Below, piece by piece: positions 1 through 7,814 of a DNA stretch of 40,306 bases (the first letter of the stretch is position 1; each line of letters opens with the position of its first letter). The notes under the pieces were generated by a model. That model saw only the letters and a list, made by a program, of their open reading frames with translations, had not been told where the DNA came from and searched no databases. A program made the translations under genes and the position numbers. Source of the stretch: Mitsuaria sp. GD03876. GTDB taxonomy: Bacteria > Pseudomonadota > Gammaproteobacteria > Burkholderiales > Burkholderiaceae_C. The stretch spans positions 1-40,306 of the forward strand of contig NZ_JAOCCU010000055.1 in NCBI RefSeq assembly GCF_029840635.1. The letters are read 5' to 3'.

Positions 1-258
1 CCGCGCCTCTGGCGGCGCCTGCTCGCAGCCGGGCATCCGCCCGAACATGTGCGGGCGCACCTTCTGGTCGATCCAGCCGACCTGCGCAGTGTCGCGCTGC
101 AGCCAGTGGCGCACCAGCGGCGGGATCTGCTCGCCGGCGAGGATGCCGAGCAGGCCCACCAGCGCGATCACCGGCGGCGCCGGCGATCGCACGTTGAGCA
201 CGCCGTAGATCACGCCGACGAGCAGGCCGACGGCGGCCGACAAAACATATGCATTCAT
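1..258 (-). CDS. XapX domain (DUF1427) small membrane protein, partial
   Basis: The minus strand is open from an ATG at 258 to the window edge (86 codons), so the C-terminus is missing. The product starts MNAYVLSAAVGLLVGVIYG and continues with LNVRSPAPPVIALVGLLGIL, a near-perfect match to the XapX/DUF1427 signature: a hydrophobic helix, the NVRSPAPP turn, then a second hydrophobic helix (residues about 6-20 and 29-44). A hydrophilic tail with WIDQKVRPHMFG follows. XapX proteins are small two-helix inner-membrane proteins of unknown function. The gene lies 55 bases after the isochorismatase-like gene on the same strand, so it is probably the last or a late gene of that operon. No strong ribosome binding site is visible before the ATG. 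The family assignment is solid; the function is unknown. Confidence 0.85.
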   Translation of the reverse strand, partial: MNAYVLSAAVGLLVGVIYGVLNVRSPAPPVIALVGLLGILAGEQIPPLVRHWLQRDTAQVGWIDQKVRPHMFGRMPGCEQAPPEAR

Positions 259-313
259 GAGGGCCGCCTTTGCGCTGCCGGGTGGGAGTCGCGGCGAGGG
301 CCGCGACCGGGGA

Positions 314-967
314 TCAGCCCTCGTGGGCGTTGAACATCGTCTTGGCGTAGTTGATGCCGATGCCGTACGAGCCGCCGACCTTCCTGGCGATGCCGGTGGT
401 CATGTCGTAGGTCTCGCCGCGCGCCCAGTCGCGCTGCAGCTCCAGCAGGTACTGGAGCGCCGTCATCGGCTGCGCGCCGGCCTGCACCATGCGCTCGACC
501 GCGCGGTTGTGCGCCTCGGCCGAGACGTCGCCGCAGGCGTCGGTGATCACGTAGACCTCGAAGCCCTGGTCGATCGCCGACAGCGCCGGGCCGACGATGC
601 ACACGCTGGTCCACAGCCCGGCCAGCACGATGCGCGGCTTGCCGATGCGGTTGATCTCCTCGATCACCGCGGCGTCCTCCCAGGTGTTCATCGAGGTGCG
701 GTCCAGCATCTTCTTGCCGGGGAAGGGAGCGGTGATCTCCTCGAACATCGGGCCGGAGAAGCTCTTCTCCGCGACCGTGGTCAGGATCGTCGACACGCCG
801 AAACCGGCGGCCGCCTGCGCGACCAGCGACGCATGGGTGCGCAGGTCGTTGGCGCCGATGGAATGCGTGGCGAAGGCCATCTGCGACTGGAAGTCGATCA
901 GCACCAACGTGTGATCGGTCGGGTTCAGCAACTTGGCGCCGGGAACGGCCTTGGCGATCGGGGTCAT
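314..967 (-). CDS. Isochorismatase-like cysteine hydrolase (YcaC type)
   Basis: A 217-residue protein of the isochorismatase-like cysteine hydrolase superfamily. Visible family features are the strand ending in Asp25 (LVLIDFQ), the lysines at 85-86 ahead of the DRTSMNTWED segment, and the nucleophile region with Cys123 in LWTSVCIVGPALSA. Asp25 and Cys123 fit the catalytic Asp-Lys-Cys triad; which lysine completes it is not certain. The fold and length match YcaC-like hydrolases, whose physiological substrates are mostly unknown. The start is well supported by AAGGAG six bases before the ATG. The gene sits between a haloperoxidase-like hydrolase upstream and the XapX gene downstream, all on minus, which suggests one transcript. 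The hydrolase assignment is firm; the substrate cannot be read from the sequence. Confidence 0.9.
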   Translation of the reverse strand: MTPIAKAVPGAKLLNPTDHTLVLIDFQSQMAFATHSIGANDLRTHASLVAQAAAGFGVSTILTTVAEKSFSGPMFEEITAPFPGKKMLDRTSMNTWEDAAVIEEINRIGKPRIVLAGLWTSVCIVGPALSAIDQGFEVYVITDACGDVSAEAHNRAVERMVQAGAQPMTALQYLLELQRDWARGETYDMTTGIARKVGGSYGIGINYAKTMFNAHEG

Positions 968-991
968 GAGGGTCTCCTTGAAGCAGTGGGA

Positions 992-1012
992 GGGCCGGCG
1001 GTCGGCCGGCCC
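992..1012 (-). terminator. GC-rich hairpin between two operon genes
   Basis: The arms GGGCCGGC and GCCGGCCC form a perfect 8-bp stem with a 5-base loop (GGTCG). It lies between the alpha/beta hydrolase stop and the isochorismatase ribosome binding site. There is no T-tract on the minus strand, so it may be an attenuator or mRNA-stabilising hairpin rather than a true terminator. Confidence 0.35.
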
Positions 1013-1050
1013 GGGACGGGAAGGAAAGGACGAAGGCAGGGACGGGGCGG

Positions 1051-2034
1051 TCAGGCCTTGGCGAAGGCCAGCAGGTCGGCGTTGAGCTGGTCCTTGGCGG
1101 TGGCGGCCAGGCCGTGGCTGCCGCCCTTGTAGACCTTGAGCGTGGCCTTCGGGGCCAGCTTCACCGACAGCTCGGCGGAGTTGCCGATCGGCACGATCTG
1201 GTCGTCGTCGCCGTGGATGACCAGCGTGGGCACGGTGATCTTCTTCAGGTCCTCGGTGAAGTCGGTCTCGGAGAACTGCTTGATGCAGTCGAACTGCGAC
1301 TTCAGCGAGCCCTGCATGCCCTGCAGCCAGAAGCTGTCGCGCATGCCCTGCGTGACGGCGCTGCCGGGGCGGTTGGCGCCGAAGAACGGCGTCGTCAGGT
1401 CCTTGTAGAACTGCGAGCGGTCCTTCTGCACGCCGGCGCGGATGCCGTCGAAGACCTCCTTGGGCAGGCCGTTCGGATAGGCGGCGGACTTCATCATCGT
1501 CGGCGGCACGGCGCCGACCAGCACGACCTTGGACACGCGCTTGACGCCGTGGCGGCCGACGTAGCGGGTCACCTCGCCGCCGCCGGTCGAGTGGCCGACC
1601 AGCATCGCGTCCTTGATGTCGAGCTTGTCGAGCACCGCGGCCAGGTCGTCGGCGTAGGTGTCCATGTCGTTGCCGTTCCAGCTCTGGCTGGAGCGGCCGT
1701 GGCCGCGGCGGTCATGGGCGATCACGCGGAAACCGTGCTGTCCCAGGAACAGCATCTGGTCTTCCCATGCGTCGCTGCTCAGCGGCCAGCCGTGGGAGAA
1801 GACGACGGGACGGCCGGTGCCCCAGTCCTTGTAGAAGATCTGCGTGCCGTCCTTGGTCGTGATGTAGCTCATCGGGGCTCCTGGTAGGGAATGGGAAAGG
1901 GTGGAGGAAGCGGGGGTGGCGGCCTCGGCCGCGCCGGCCACGCCGAGCGGCAACGCCGCGGCGAGCGCGAGCTGGCCGCCCAGCGCGAGCACGTCGCGGC
2001 GGGTGAGGTCCGAGGGGATCGAAGGGGTCGTCAT
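1051..2034 (-). CDS. Non-heme haloperoxidase-like alpha/beta hydrolase with Tat-type leader
   Basis: A 327-residue alpha/beta hydrolase. The catalytic set is complete: nucleophile Ser149 in GHSTGG, Asp278 in HGDDDQIVP, His307 in GGSHG, and an oxyanion SHGW at 80-83. The core is closest to cofactor-free (non-heme) chloroperoxidases and related esterases, which make peracids from short carboxylic acids and peroxide. Residues 1-38 look like a twin-arginine signal ([11 protein letters not shown], a hydrophobic stretch, then AGAAEA). Met55 ([18 protein letters not shown]) is where cytoplasmic members of this family normally begin, and it has its own AGGAG site, so two forms are possible. The long start at 2034 also has GGAG about 7 bases upstream. 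It is probably the first gene of the operon with the isochorismatase and XapX genes. Confidence 0.9.
   Translation of the reverse strand: MTTPSIPSDLTRRDVLALGGQLALAAALPLGVAGAAEAATPASSTLSHSLPGAPMSYITTKDGTQIFYKDWGTGRPVVFSHGWPLSSDAWEDQMLFLGQHGFRVIAHDRRGHGRSSQSWNGNDMDTYADDLAAVLDKLDIKDAMLVGHSTGGGEVTRYVGRHGVKRVSKVVLVGAVPPTMMKSAAYPNGLPKEVFDGIRAGVQKDRSQFYKDLTTPFFGANRPGSAVTQGMRDSFWLQGMQGSLKSQFDCIKQFSETDFTEDLKKITVPTLVIHGDDDQIVPIGNSAELSVKLAPKATLKVYKGGSHGLAATAKDQLNADLLAFAKA
1878..1882 (-). promoter_or_regulatory. Internal ribosome binding site of the haloperoxidase gene
   Basis: On the minus strand AGGAG lies five bases before the in-frame ATG at 1872 (Met55 of the long product). Translation from here would remove the Tat-type leader and give a 273-residue enzyme, the common length for this family. 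Confidence 0.45.
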
Positions 2035-2165
2035 CGAGGGTCTCCGAGGGATGACGAATCCTAGGAAGCGCGCCCCCGCGGCGACAGCCGCCGATGGCGC
2101 AGCGGGCCCTCTCCCGTCGGAGGCAGCCGGCGGTGACGTCCCGTCACACCGGCGTCAAGCCGAGG

Positions 2166-2798
2166 TCAGAGCCGCAGCAAGCCGCGCTTGAGCGCGAGCA
2201 CGACCGCATGCGTGCGGTCGCGGGCGTCGAGCTTGGCCAGGATCATCTTCACGCGCGCCTTGATCGTGTCCTCGGACAGCGACAGCCGGCCGCCGATCTC
2301 GCGGTTGCTCAGGCCCTGCGCGATGTGCTCCAGCACGTCGATCTCGCGCCCCGACAGCGCTTCCTGGCCGGCATGGGCGGCGATCTCCTGCGCGACCTCG
2401 TTGGGGATCCAGCGATGGCCGCGATGCACCGCGCGGATCGCGTCGAGCAGCTCGGTGCGCAGCTGCGTCTTGAGCAGGTAGCCCGACGCGCCCAGCTTGA
2501 GCGCCTGCCAGGCCTGCGCGTCCGCCTTGAAGGTGGTCAGCACGATCACGCGCGCGCCGGGGCTGAGCGCGCGCAGCCGCGCCAGCGCCTCCAGCCCGTC
2601 CATGCCCGGCATCTGGATGTCCATCAGCGTGACGTCGGGGCGCAGCCGCTCGAAGGCCTGCAGGCCCTGCCAGCCGTCGGCGGCCTCGCCCACCGGCGCC
2701 ATGTCCGGCTGCTCGCCCAGCACCGCGGCGATGCCCTCCCGCATCAGCGGGTGGTCGTCGACCGTCAGGACTCGGATGGGATCGGGCGCGGGCACCAT
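2166..2798 (-). CDS. NarL/FixJ-type response regulator
   Basis: A 210-residue regulator with an intact receiver domain (about 8-125) and a LuxR-type helix-turn-helix (about 147-210). The phosphorylation site set is complete: Asp14-Asp15 acidic pair, Asp60 acceptor in LMDIQMPGMDG, Thr88 and Lys110. The C-terminal part has the standard LSGREIDVLEHIAQGLSNRE recognition of this class. The gene is divergent from the LuxR-kinase pair that starts at 2968 and shares a 169-base promoter region with it. Because the plus-strand regulator next to the kinase has a damaged receiver, this one is a good candidate for the real phosphorylation partner of the kinase at 3862-7200 (inference). Downstream on the same strand is the haloperoxidase operon, 131 bases away, a possible target. 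Confidence 0.93.
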   Translation of the reverse strand: MVPAPDPIRVLTVDDHPLMREGIAAVLGEQPDMAPVGEAADGWQGLQAFERLRPDVTLMDIQMPGMDGLEALARLRALSPGARVIVLTTFKADAQAWQALKLGASGYLLKTQLRTELLDAIRAVHRGHRWIPNEVAQEIAAHAGQEALSGREIDVLEHIAQGLSNREIGGRLSLSEDTIKARVKMILAKLDARDRTHAVVLALKRGLLRL

Positions 2799-2852
2799 GG
2801 CGGCGGATCATAGGCGCGCACCCCCCGCGATGTCCCGCTTCCAGGGGGCCGA

Positions 2853-2867
2853 TACCCTTTCGGGTAG
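2853..2867. promoter_or_regulatory. Dyad in divergent promoter, candidate NarL/LuxR operator
   Basis: TACCC and GGGTA half sites separated by TTTC form a perfect dyad in the shared region between two divergent regulator genes. The half sites resemble NarL-family heptamers (TACYYMT), but the spacing is two bases shorter than the classical 7-2-7 site. A related sequence occurs at 16574. Confidence 0.4.
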
Positions 2868-2967
2868 CGGTCGTCGACTCGACCGGGGCTATCGCGGTGC
2901 AGCATCGCTTCCGATGATCGGCGCAGTCATTCCGCCTTCGCCCACCATCGCCCTCCGGGAGCTGTCC

Positions 2968-3780
2968 ATGTCCCTGCTCGAGCGTCCCCCCATGCTGGCC
3001 GATGCCGTCCTCGACGCGCTCGTCCTCCATCGCCATCCGCTGCTGCGCGCCGGCATCGCCACCGCGTTGTCGCCGTTCTTCCGCGCCCATGAATTCCCCG
3101 CCGATGGCGTCCTGCCGGCCTGGCCGTCGCTGTCCGCGCTGCCCGCGTTGCCGACTCCGCCGCCGGGCATCGGCGCGGTCGCGCTGGTCATCGCCGACCA
3201 CGAGGGCGCGCTGCAGGCCCTGGCCGGGCTGCCGCGCCGCGGCGGCCCCGGCCTGCCGGCCGGCGGCACGCACGGCGCGCCGGGACCGCACTGGCTGGTC
3301 GTGAGCCCGGTGACCCACGGCGGCCGGGTGCGGCACGCGATGGCGGCGGGCGTGCTCGGCTACGTGCACGCCAGCTGCGCGCTGGAGGAGCTGCGCGACG
3401 CCGCCCGCGCCGTCGCCGCCGGCCGCCGCTACCTGTGCCGCACCGCGGCGGGCGCGGTGGCGGAGGGCTGGCTCGGCGACGACCTCACGCCGCGCGAGCG
3501 CGACGTGCTGGGCATGCTCTGCCTGGGGCTGGACAACAAGTCGATCGGGCTGCGCCTGGGCGTGGCCGCCGGCACCGTCAAGACGCATGTGAAGACGCTG
3601 CTGCAGAAGCTGGGCGCGCGCAGCCGCACGCAGGCCGCCACCGAGGCGCTGCGCCGCGGCCTGCTCGACGAACCGGCCATCGACGAGCCGATGCCGCGCC
3701 CGATGCACGCCGCCCCGCGCGGCCCCGCGCGCTCCGTCGCGCAGGGCCTCCACGGCCTGCATCCGCTGCCGGCCGCGTGA
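2968..3780 (+). CDS. LuxR-type regulator with degenerate receiver domain
   Basis: A 270-residue protein. The C-terminal LuxR/NarL helix-turn-helix (about 172-235, with LTPRERDVLGMLCLGLDNKS and GTVKTHVKTLLQKLGARSRT) is intact. The N-terminal 155 residues align as a receiver (ALVLHRHPLLRAGI at strand 1), but the acidic pair is replaced by His21-Arg22 and the conserved Lys by His134 (GYVHAS). Asp77 may sit at the acceptor position. Magnesium-dependent phosphorylation therefore looks impaired. The ATG at 2968 is chosen because CGGGAG lies six bases upstream; an in-frame ATG at 2914 has no comparable site. The propeller kinase follows after 81 bases on the same strand, so the two probably share a transcript. 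The C-terminus has a Pro/His-rich tail of about 35 residues not needed for DNA binding. Confidence 0.85.
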   Translation: MSLLERPPMLADAVLDALVLHRHPLLRAGIATALSPFFRAHEFPADGVLPAWPSLSALPALPTPPPGIGAVALVIADHEGALQALAGLPRRGGPGLPAGGTHGAPGPHWLVVSPVTHGGRVRHAMAAGVLGYVHASCALEELRDAARAVAAGRRYLCRTAAGAVAEGWLGDDLTPRERDVLGMLCLGLDNKSIGLRLGVAAGTVKTHVKTLLQKLGARSRTQAATEALRRGLLDEPAIDEPMPRPMHAAPRGPARSVAQGLHGLHPLPAA

Positions 3781-3861
3781 GCGGGCCCTCGCGCGCTTGA
3801 CCGCCGCCGGCCGGATGGGCACCCTCGCGCGCCAGACCAGGACCAGACGAGGGGACGGCGC

Positions 3862-6800
3862 GTGGTGAGCTTGCGGACGGCGGGGACGATCCTGGCGGCA
3901 TCGCTGCTCGTGGCGGCGGCCGGCGCGGGTCGCGCGCTCGCGCACACGGCCGAGGATGGCCTGCCCGACTTCTCCTACCGCGCCTGGACCGTGCGCGACG
4001 GCGCGCCGCCGGATGTCTGGACGCTGGCCGGCGGCCGCGAGGGCGTGCTGTGGCTGGGCACCGGCATGGGGCTGTACCGCTTCGACGGCCTTCGCTTCGA
4101 GCGCTTCCGCCCCGGCGCCGAGCCGCTGCCGGCCTACAACATCAACGCGCTGCTGGCCGACGACGACCAGACCTTGTGGCTGGGCCTGTACGAGGGCGGC
4201 GTGGTCCAGGTGCGGGAGGTCGGCGTCACCCGCCACGGCGCCGCGCAAGGGCTGCCCGGCGGGCGCGTGCTGCGGCTGGCGCGGGCCTCGGGCGCGCTCT
4301 GGGCCGCGGCCGCCAAGGGCCTCGCGCGCTTCGACGGCGAGCGCTGGACGCGCATCGGCGCGGCGCAGGGCTTCCCGGAGGCCGGCGCCGACTACCTGTT
4401 CCGCGACCGCCAGGGGACGCTCTGGGTCAGCTCCGGCGAGCGGCTGTACCGGCTCGCCGCCGGGGCGACGCGTTTCGAGTTCACCGGCGTGACGGTGGGC
4501 CGCCTGGCGGTGCTGGCGCAGGACGGCCAGGACCGGCTGTGGCTGGCCGACGGCCGCGGCGGCGTGCGCCCGCTCGGGCTGCCGGGATCGTGGCGCACCT
4601 GGGCCGCGCTGCCCGCCGCGGCGCCGGCGCCCGCCGGGGGCGCGTCCGGCGGATCCGGAGGCCCCGGTACGGGCGCGGCGTTCTCGCCCAACATCGTCAC
4701 GGCGCATGACGGCCGGCCGGTGACGCTGGTCAAGCAGATGCTGTTCGCCGGCGACGGCGGCTTGTGGGTGACGGTCAACGGCCGCGGCGTGTTCCGCACC
4801 GACGCGGCCGACACCGCCCGGATGCCGCCCGGCCAGCAGCTCGACTGGACGCGCGGGCAGTGGTTCACCGTCGCGGACGGGCTCGGGTCGGCGATCACCG
4901 TGCCGCTGCTGGAAAGCGACGACGGCGAGATCTGGGTCGGCAACAACCTGGGCGTGAACAGCCTGCGCCAGCGCCGCATCCGCACCGCGCTGCGCGAGGA
5001 GGACCCGTGGGCGCTGGGTTTCTCGGTGCAGCCCGAGGGCAGCGGCGTGCGCATGGCCAACCCGGCCTCGAGCTGGCATGCCGATCCGCCCGGCGCGACC
5101 ACGCGCGAGGCGCTGCCCGACCCCCGCCCGCTGCCGCGCCGCCCGCTGATGCAGTCGCTGCGCGCGACCGACGGCGCGGTGTGGGTGTTGGACGGCGAGG
5201 CGCTGTGGCGTTTCGCGCCGGAGGCGGCCGGCGCGGCGACGCGGCGCTGGCAGCGCTGGCCGTGGGCGCTGCCCGCCGGGGTGCCGGCGGTGCTGCTGGC
5301 GATGGCGGCCGATCCGGTCGGCGGCGTCTGGCTCTCGCTGCGGGACGCCGGCGTGTTCCATGCGACGCCGGCCGGCTTGCAGCGGGTGCCGGAGGCCGAG
5401 CTCGCCGACCGCGTCGCGCCCGGCGCGATCGCGGTGGACGCCGACGGCGCGGTGTGGTTCGGCCATGACGGCCAGTTGATCGGCCTGGACGACCGCGGGC
5501 AGCGCCTGCGCTTCGGGCCTGAACAGGGCTTGCGGACCGGCCGCGTCATCACGGCGCTCAACACCCGGCATGGCCTGGTCGTGGCGGGGGAGAACGGCGT
5601 CGCGCTCGGCCGCGACGGGCGCTTCTCGACGCTCAGCATCGAGCGCGACGCCGCCTTCGGGCGGGTGTCGGGCATCGTCGAATCGGCCGACGGCGACCTC
5701 TGGCTCAACGGCGGGCGCGGGCTGGTGCGGCTCGCGGCGGCGGACGTGCCCTCGCTGTTCATCGCGTCGACGCATCCGCTCAGCTACCAGCTGCTGGATG
5801 CCGGCGACGGGCTGCCGGGCATCGCGCGCCAGGCCTCGGTGTTGCCGACCGCGGCGCGCGACGCCCGCGGCCGGCTGTGGTTCGTCACCAGCCTGGGCGT
5901 GGTCTGGCTCGACCCGGCGCAGACGCGGCGCAGCGCGCGCGAGGTCGGCGTCGACGTGCAGGCGCTGCTCGCCGGCGGCCAGAGTTATCCGGCCGCGCAG
6001 GGCCAGCAGCTGCCCGAGGGCACGCGCGCGCTGACGCTGCGCTACGCGGCCCGGGTGCTGGGCAAGGCGGAGCAGGTGCGCTATCGCTTCCGGCTGGTCG
6101 GCGTCGACGCCGACTGGCGCGACGCCGGCACGCAGCGCGAGGCGACCTACGCCAACCTCGGCCCGGGCGACTACCGCTTCGAGGTGCTGGCCTCCAATCC
6201 CGACGGGCTCTGGAGCCGCAAGCCGACGGTGCTGGCCTTCCACATCGCGCCGACGCTGGACCAGCACCCGGCCTTCCGCTGGGCGCTCGCGCTGGCGCTG
6301 GTGGCGGCGGTCTGGGGCGGCTACCGGCTGCGGGTGCGGGCGCTGCAGGCGCGGCTGCGAATGCGGCTCGAGGTGCGCCACCGCGAGCGCGAACGCATCG
6401 CGCGCGATCTGCACGACACGCTGCTCCAGGGCTTCCAGGGCCTGCTGCTGGGCCTGGACGCGAGCGTGCGCCGCGTGGCCGACATGACGCTGCGCCATCG
6501 GATGGAACGCGACCTGACGCGCGCGGAGGCGCTGCTGGCCGAAGGCCGCGACCGCGTCGGGCAGTTGCGCCAGCGCATCGACGACGAGGACGCCGAGGAG
6601 CGGCGCGAACGCCGCGGGCGGGACGGCGACGATGACCAGGACGGGGGCTGCGGCGCGGGGCGGGGCGAAGGCCGCCGCCACCGCCGTGAGCGCGATGACC
6701 GCGATGACCACCGTGGCGATGGCGGCGCCGACGGTGGCGATGGCGGGGGTGGCGGGCTGGTCGATCGCCTGTCGCGCGCGGGCCGGGACCTGGTCCGGCC

Positions 6801-7200
6801 GCCGGGGCGTTTCCGGATGCGGGTGAGCGGCACGCCGCGGGCGCTGGCCGCGGCGATCGAGGACGAGATGCTGCTGATCGCCCGGGAGGGCCTGACCAAC
6901 GCCGAGCGCCACGCGCGGGCGACGCGGGTCGAGCTGGGGCTGGATTACCGGCCCGAGGCGGTGACGCTGACGGTGCGGGACGACGGCATCGGGCTGGCGC
7001 CGGACTGGGCGGCGCGGCAGGCGCGGGGCCTGCGCTACGGCATGTGCGGGATGCAGGAGCGGGCGCGGCTCATGAACGCCGGCTTGACGGTGCGCGGCAC
7101 GCCCGGCGCGGGCACCGAGCTGGTGCTGCGCGTGGCTGATCCGCCACGCCCGGGCTGGCTGGAGCGCTGGCGGGCGGGCCGCGCGGCTGTCTCCCCGTGA
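3862..7200 (+). CDS. Beta-propeller sensor histidine kinase (Reg_prop / Y_Y_Y / HisKA_3)
   Basis: A 1112-residue membrane kinase. Residues 1-28 are a signal peptide. About 35-690 carry repeated two-component-regulator propeller blades (for example VLWLGTGMGLYRFDG, TLWLGLYEGGV, EIWVGNNLGVNSL). About 726-797 are a Y_Y_Y domain (VRYRFRLVGVDADWRD, LGPGDYRFEV). One membrane helix follows at 805-822. The HisKA_3 domain has the phosphoacceptor His851 (DLHDTLLQGFQGLL), and the ATPase domain has Asn1013 and the DDGIG box at 1040-1044. An unusual Asp/Arg/Gly-rich stretch of about 61 residues (905-965) separates the dimerisation and ATPase domains. The start is GTG at 3862, or GTG at 3865, behind GAGGGGA. 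The large periplasmic propeller suggests polysaccharide or another envelope ligand, as in related sensors; the ligand is unknown. Confidence 0.92.
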   Translation: MVSLRTAGTILAASLLVAAAGAGRALAHTAEDGLPDFSYRAWTVRDGAPPDVWTLAGGREGVLWLGTGMGLYRFDGLRFERFRPGAEPLPAYNINALLADDDQTLWLGLYEGGVVQVREVGVTRHGAAQGLPGGRVLRLARASGALWAAAAKGLARFDGERWTRIGAAQGFPEAGADYLFRDRQGTLWVSSGERLYRLAAGATRFEFTGVTVGRLAVLAQDGQDRLWLADGRGGVRPLGLPGSWRTWAALPAAAPAPAGGASGGSGGPGTGAAFSPNIVTAHDGRPVTLVKQMLFAGDGGLWVTVNGRGVFRTDAADTARMPPGQQLDWTRGQWFTVADGLGSAITVPLLESDDGEIWVGNNLGVNSLRQRRIRTALREEDPWALGFSVQPEGSGVRMANPASSWHADPPGATTREALPDPRPLPRRPLMQSLRATDGAVWVLDGEALWRFAPEAAGAATRRWQRWPWALPAGVPAVLLAMAADPVGGVWLSLRDAGVFHATPAGLQRVPEAELADRVAPGAIAVDADGAVWFGHDGQLIGLDDRGQRLRFGPEQGLRTGRVITALNTRHGLVVAGENGVALGRDGRFSTLSIERDAAFGRVSGIVESADGDLWLNGGRGLVRLAAADVPSLFIASTHPLSYQLLDAGDGLPGIARQASVLPTAARDARGRLWFVTSLGVVWLDPAQTRRSAREVGVDVQALLAGGQSYPAAQGQQLPEGTRALTLRYAARVLGKAEQVRYRFRLVGVDADWRDAGTQREATYANLGPGDYRFEVLASNPDGLWSRKPTVLAFHIAPTLDQHPAFRWALALALVAAVWGGYRLRVRALQARLRMRLEVRHRERERIARDLHDTLLQGFQGLLLGLDASVRRVADMTLRHRMERDLTRAEALLAEGRDRVGQLRQRIDDEDAEERRERRGRDGDDDQDGGCGAGRGEGRRHRRERDDRDDHRGDGGADGGDGGGGGLVDRLSRAGRDLVRPPGRFRMRVSGTPRALAAAIEDEMLLIAREGLTNAERHARATRVELGLDYRPEAVTLTVRDDGIGLAPDWAARQARGLRYGMCGMQERARLMNAGLTVRGTPGAGTELVLRVADPPRPGWLERWRAGRAAVSP
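6574..6756 (+). repeat. Simple-sequence expansion inside the kinase gene
   Basis: The segment encodes a low-complexity Asp/Arg/Gly/His stretch. It contains a perfect tandem copy of GCGATGACC (6692-6700 and 6701-6709) and the 13-mer GTGGCGATGGCGG twice, 21 bases apart (6713 and 6734). All periods are multiples of three, so the reading frame is kept. The pattern fits slippage-type expansion. Confidence 0.6.
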
Positions 7201-7232
7201 AGTCCCGGAGAGTCGGGGCAAACCCGGCTCCC

Positions 7233-7238
7233 TAGAAT
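7233..7238 (+). promoter_or_regulatory. Possible -10 element of the 7278 gene
   Basis: TAGAAT lies 40 bases before the ATG at 7278. No -35 box is recognisable at the usual spacing, so this is weak. Confidence 0.25.
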
Positions 7239-7277
7239 CCGCGCCGCCGTCGAAGTTCGACGATTGACGAGGGAAGA

Positions 7278-7742
7278 GTGATGAAGAAGTTTGCCGCGCT
7301 GTCCGCGCTTTGCCTGTCCTTGACCGCCGCGCTGCCGGCCTTCGCCGATCCCGCGCCGGTGCCCGACGCGACCCAGGCGCAGACGCTGCGCGACGCCGTG
7401 CGCGCCGACCGCAAGGCGGTGGTGCTCAAGGCGTTGGCCCTGGACGAGGTCCAGACCAAGAAGTTCGTGCCGGTCTACGAGGCCTATGAGCGCGAGCTCG
7501 CCGCGCTGAACCGCCAGTTCACCCGCATGTCGGTGGAGTTCGTGCAGATCGGCGAGAAGCCGACCAACGCGCAGTCGAAGTACTTCTCCAAGGGCTACCT
7601 GGGGTACGTCGACGCCGAGCAGAAGCTCTACAAGAAGTACCACCCGCGCGTCGTGAAGGCGATCGGCGAAGTCGGCGCCGCCCGCTTCCTGTCGGTCGAG
7701 CGCCGCATCCGCGCCCTCCAAGACTACGACCTCTGGATCTGA
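7278..7742 (+). CDS. Small secreted protein of unknown function
   Basis: A 154-residue protein with a clear Sec signal peptide (MKKFAALSALCLSLTAALPAFA, cleavage after about residue 22). The mature part is rich in Lys, Glu, Ala and Tyr and is probably mostly helical, with segments such as DRKAVVLKALALDEVQTKKF and YEAYERELAALNRQF. The size and helical, charged nature recall CpxP/Spy-like periplasmic proteins, but I see no diagnostic LTxxQ motif, so I do not assign it to that family. The start is well supported by GGGAAG a few bases upstream. It lies 77 bases after the propeller kinase on the same strand and may belong to the same regulon. It is convergent with the regulator at 7898. Confidence 0.8.
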   Translation: MMKKFAALSALCLSLTAALPAFADPAPVPDATQAQTLRDAVRADRKAVVLKALALDEVQTKKFVPVYEAYERELAALNRQFTRMSVEFVQIGEKPTNAQSKYFSKGYLGYVDAEQKLYKKYHPRVVKAIGEVGAARFLSVERRIRALQDYDLWI

Positions 7743-7797
7743 GAGCGGGGCTACTGCGCGAACGTCATGCGTCGTTGGCCGGATGCTCGGAATCCTC

Positions 7798-7814
7798 ACG
7801 TACAGGAAGTACGT
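7798..7814. repeat. Intergenic inverted repeat between convergent genes
   Basis: ACGTAC and GTACGT form a perfect 6-bp stem around AGGAA. It lies in the 155-base space between two convergent genes, inside a block (about 7780-7875) of alternating CTCGG, TCCGG and CGCTCG motifs that looks like an intergenic repeat element. It could act as a shared terminator, but no T-tract is present. Confidence 0.35.

Noticed and set aside
6632-6826. A small alternative-frame gene inside the kinase insertion
   Set aside because: No ribosome binding site and only Ala/Met/Thr-rich low-complexity sequence; it follows from the repeats in the kinase frame.
2155-7221. A 1688-codon open frame on the minus strand across the regulator and propeller kinase genes
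   Set aside because: It is an antisense shadow caused by high GC. The sequence is Arg/Ala/His/Gln-rich with no domain, while the opposite strand has clear regulator and kinase motifs.
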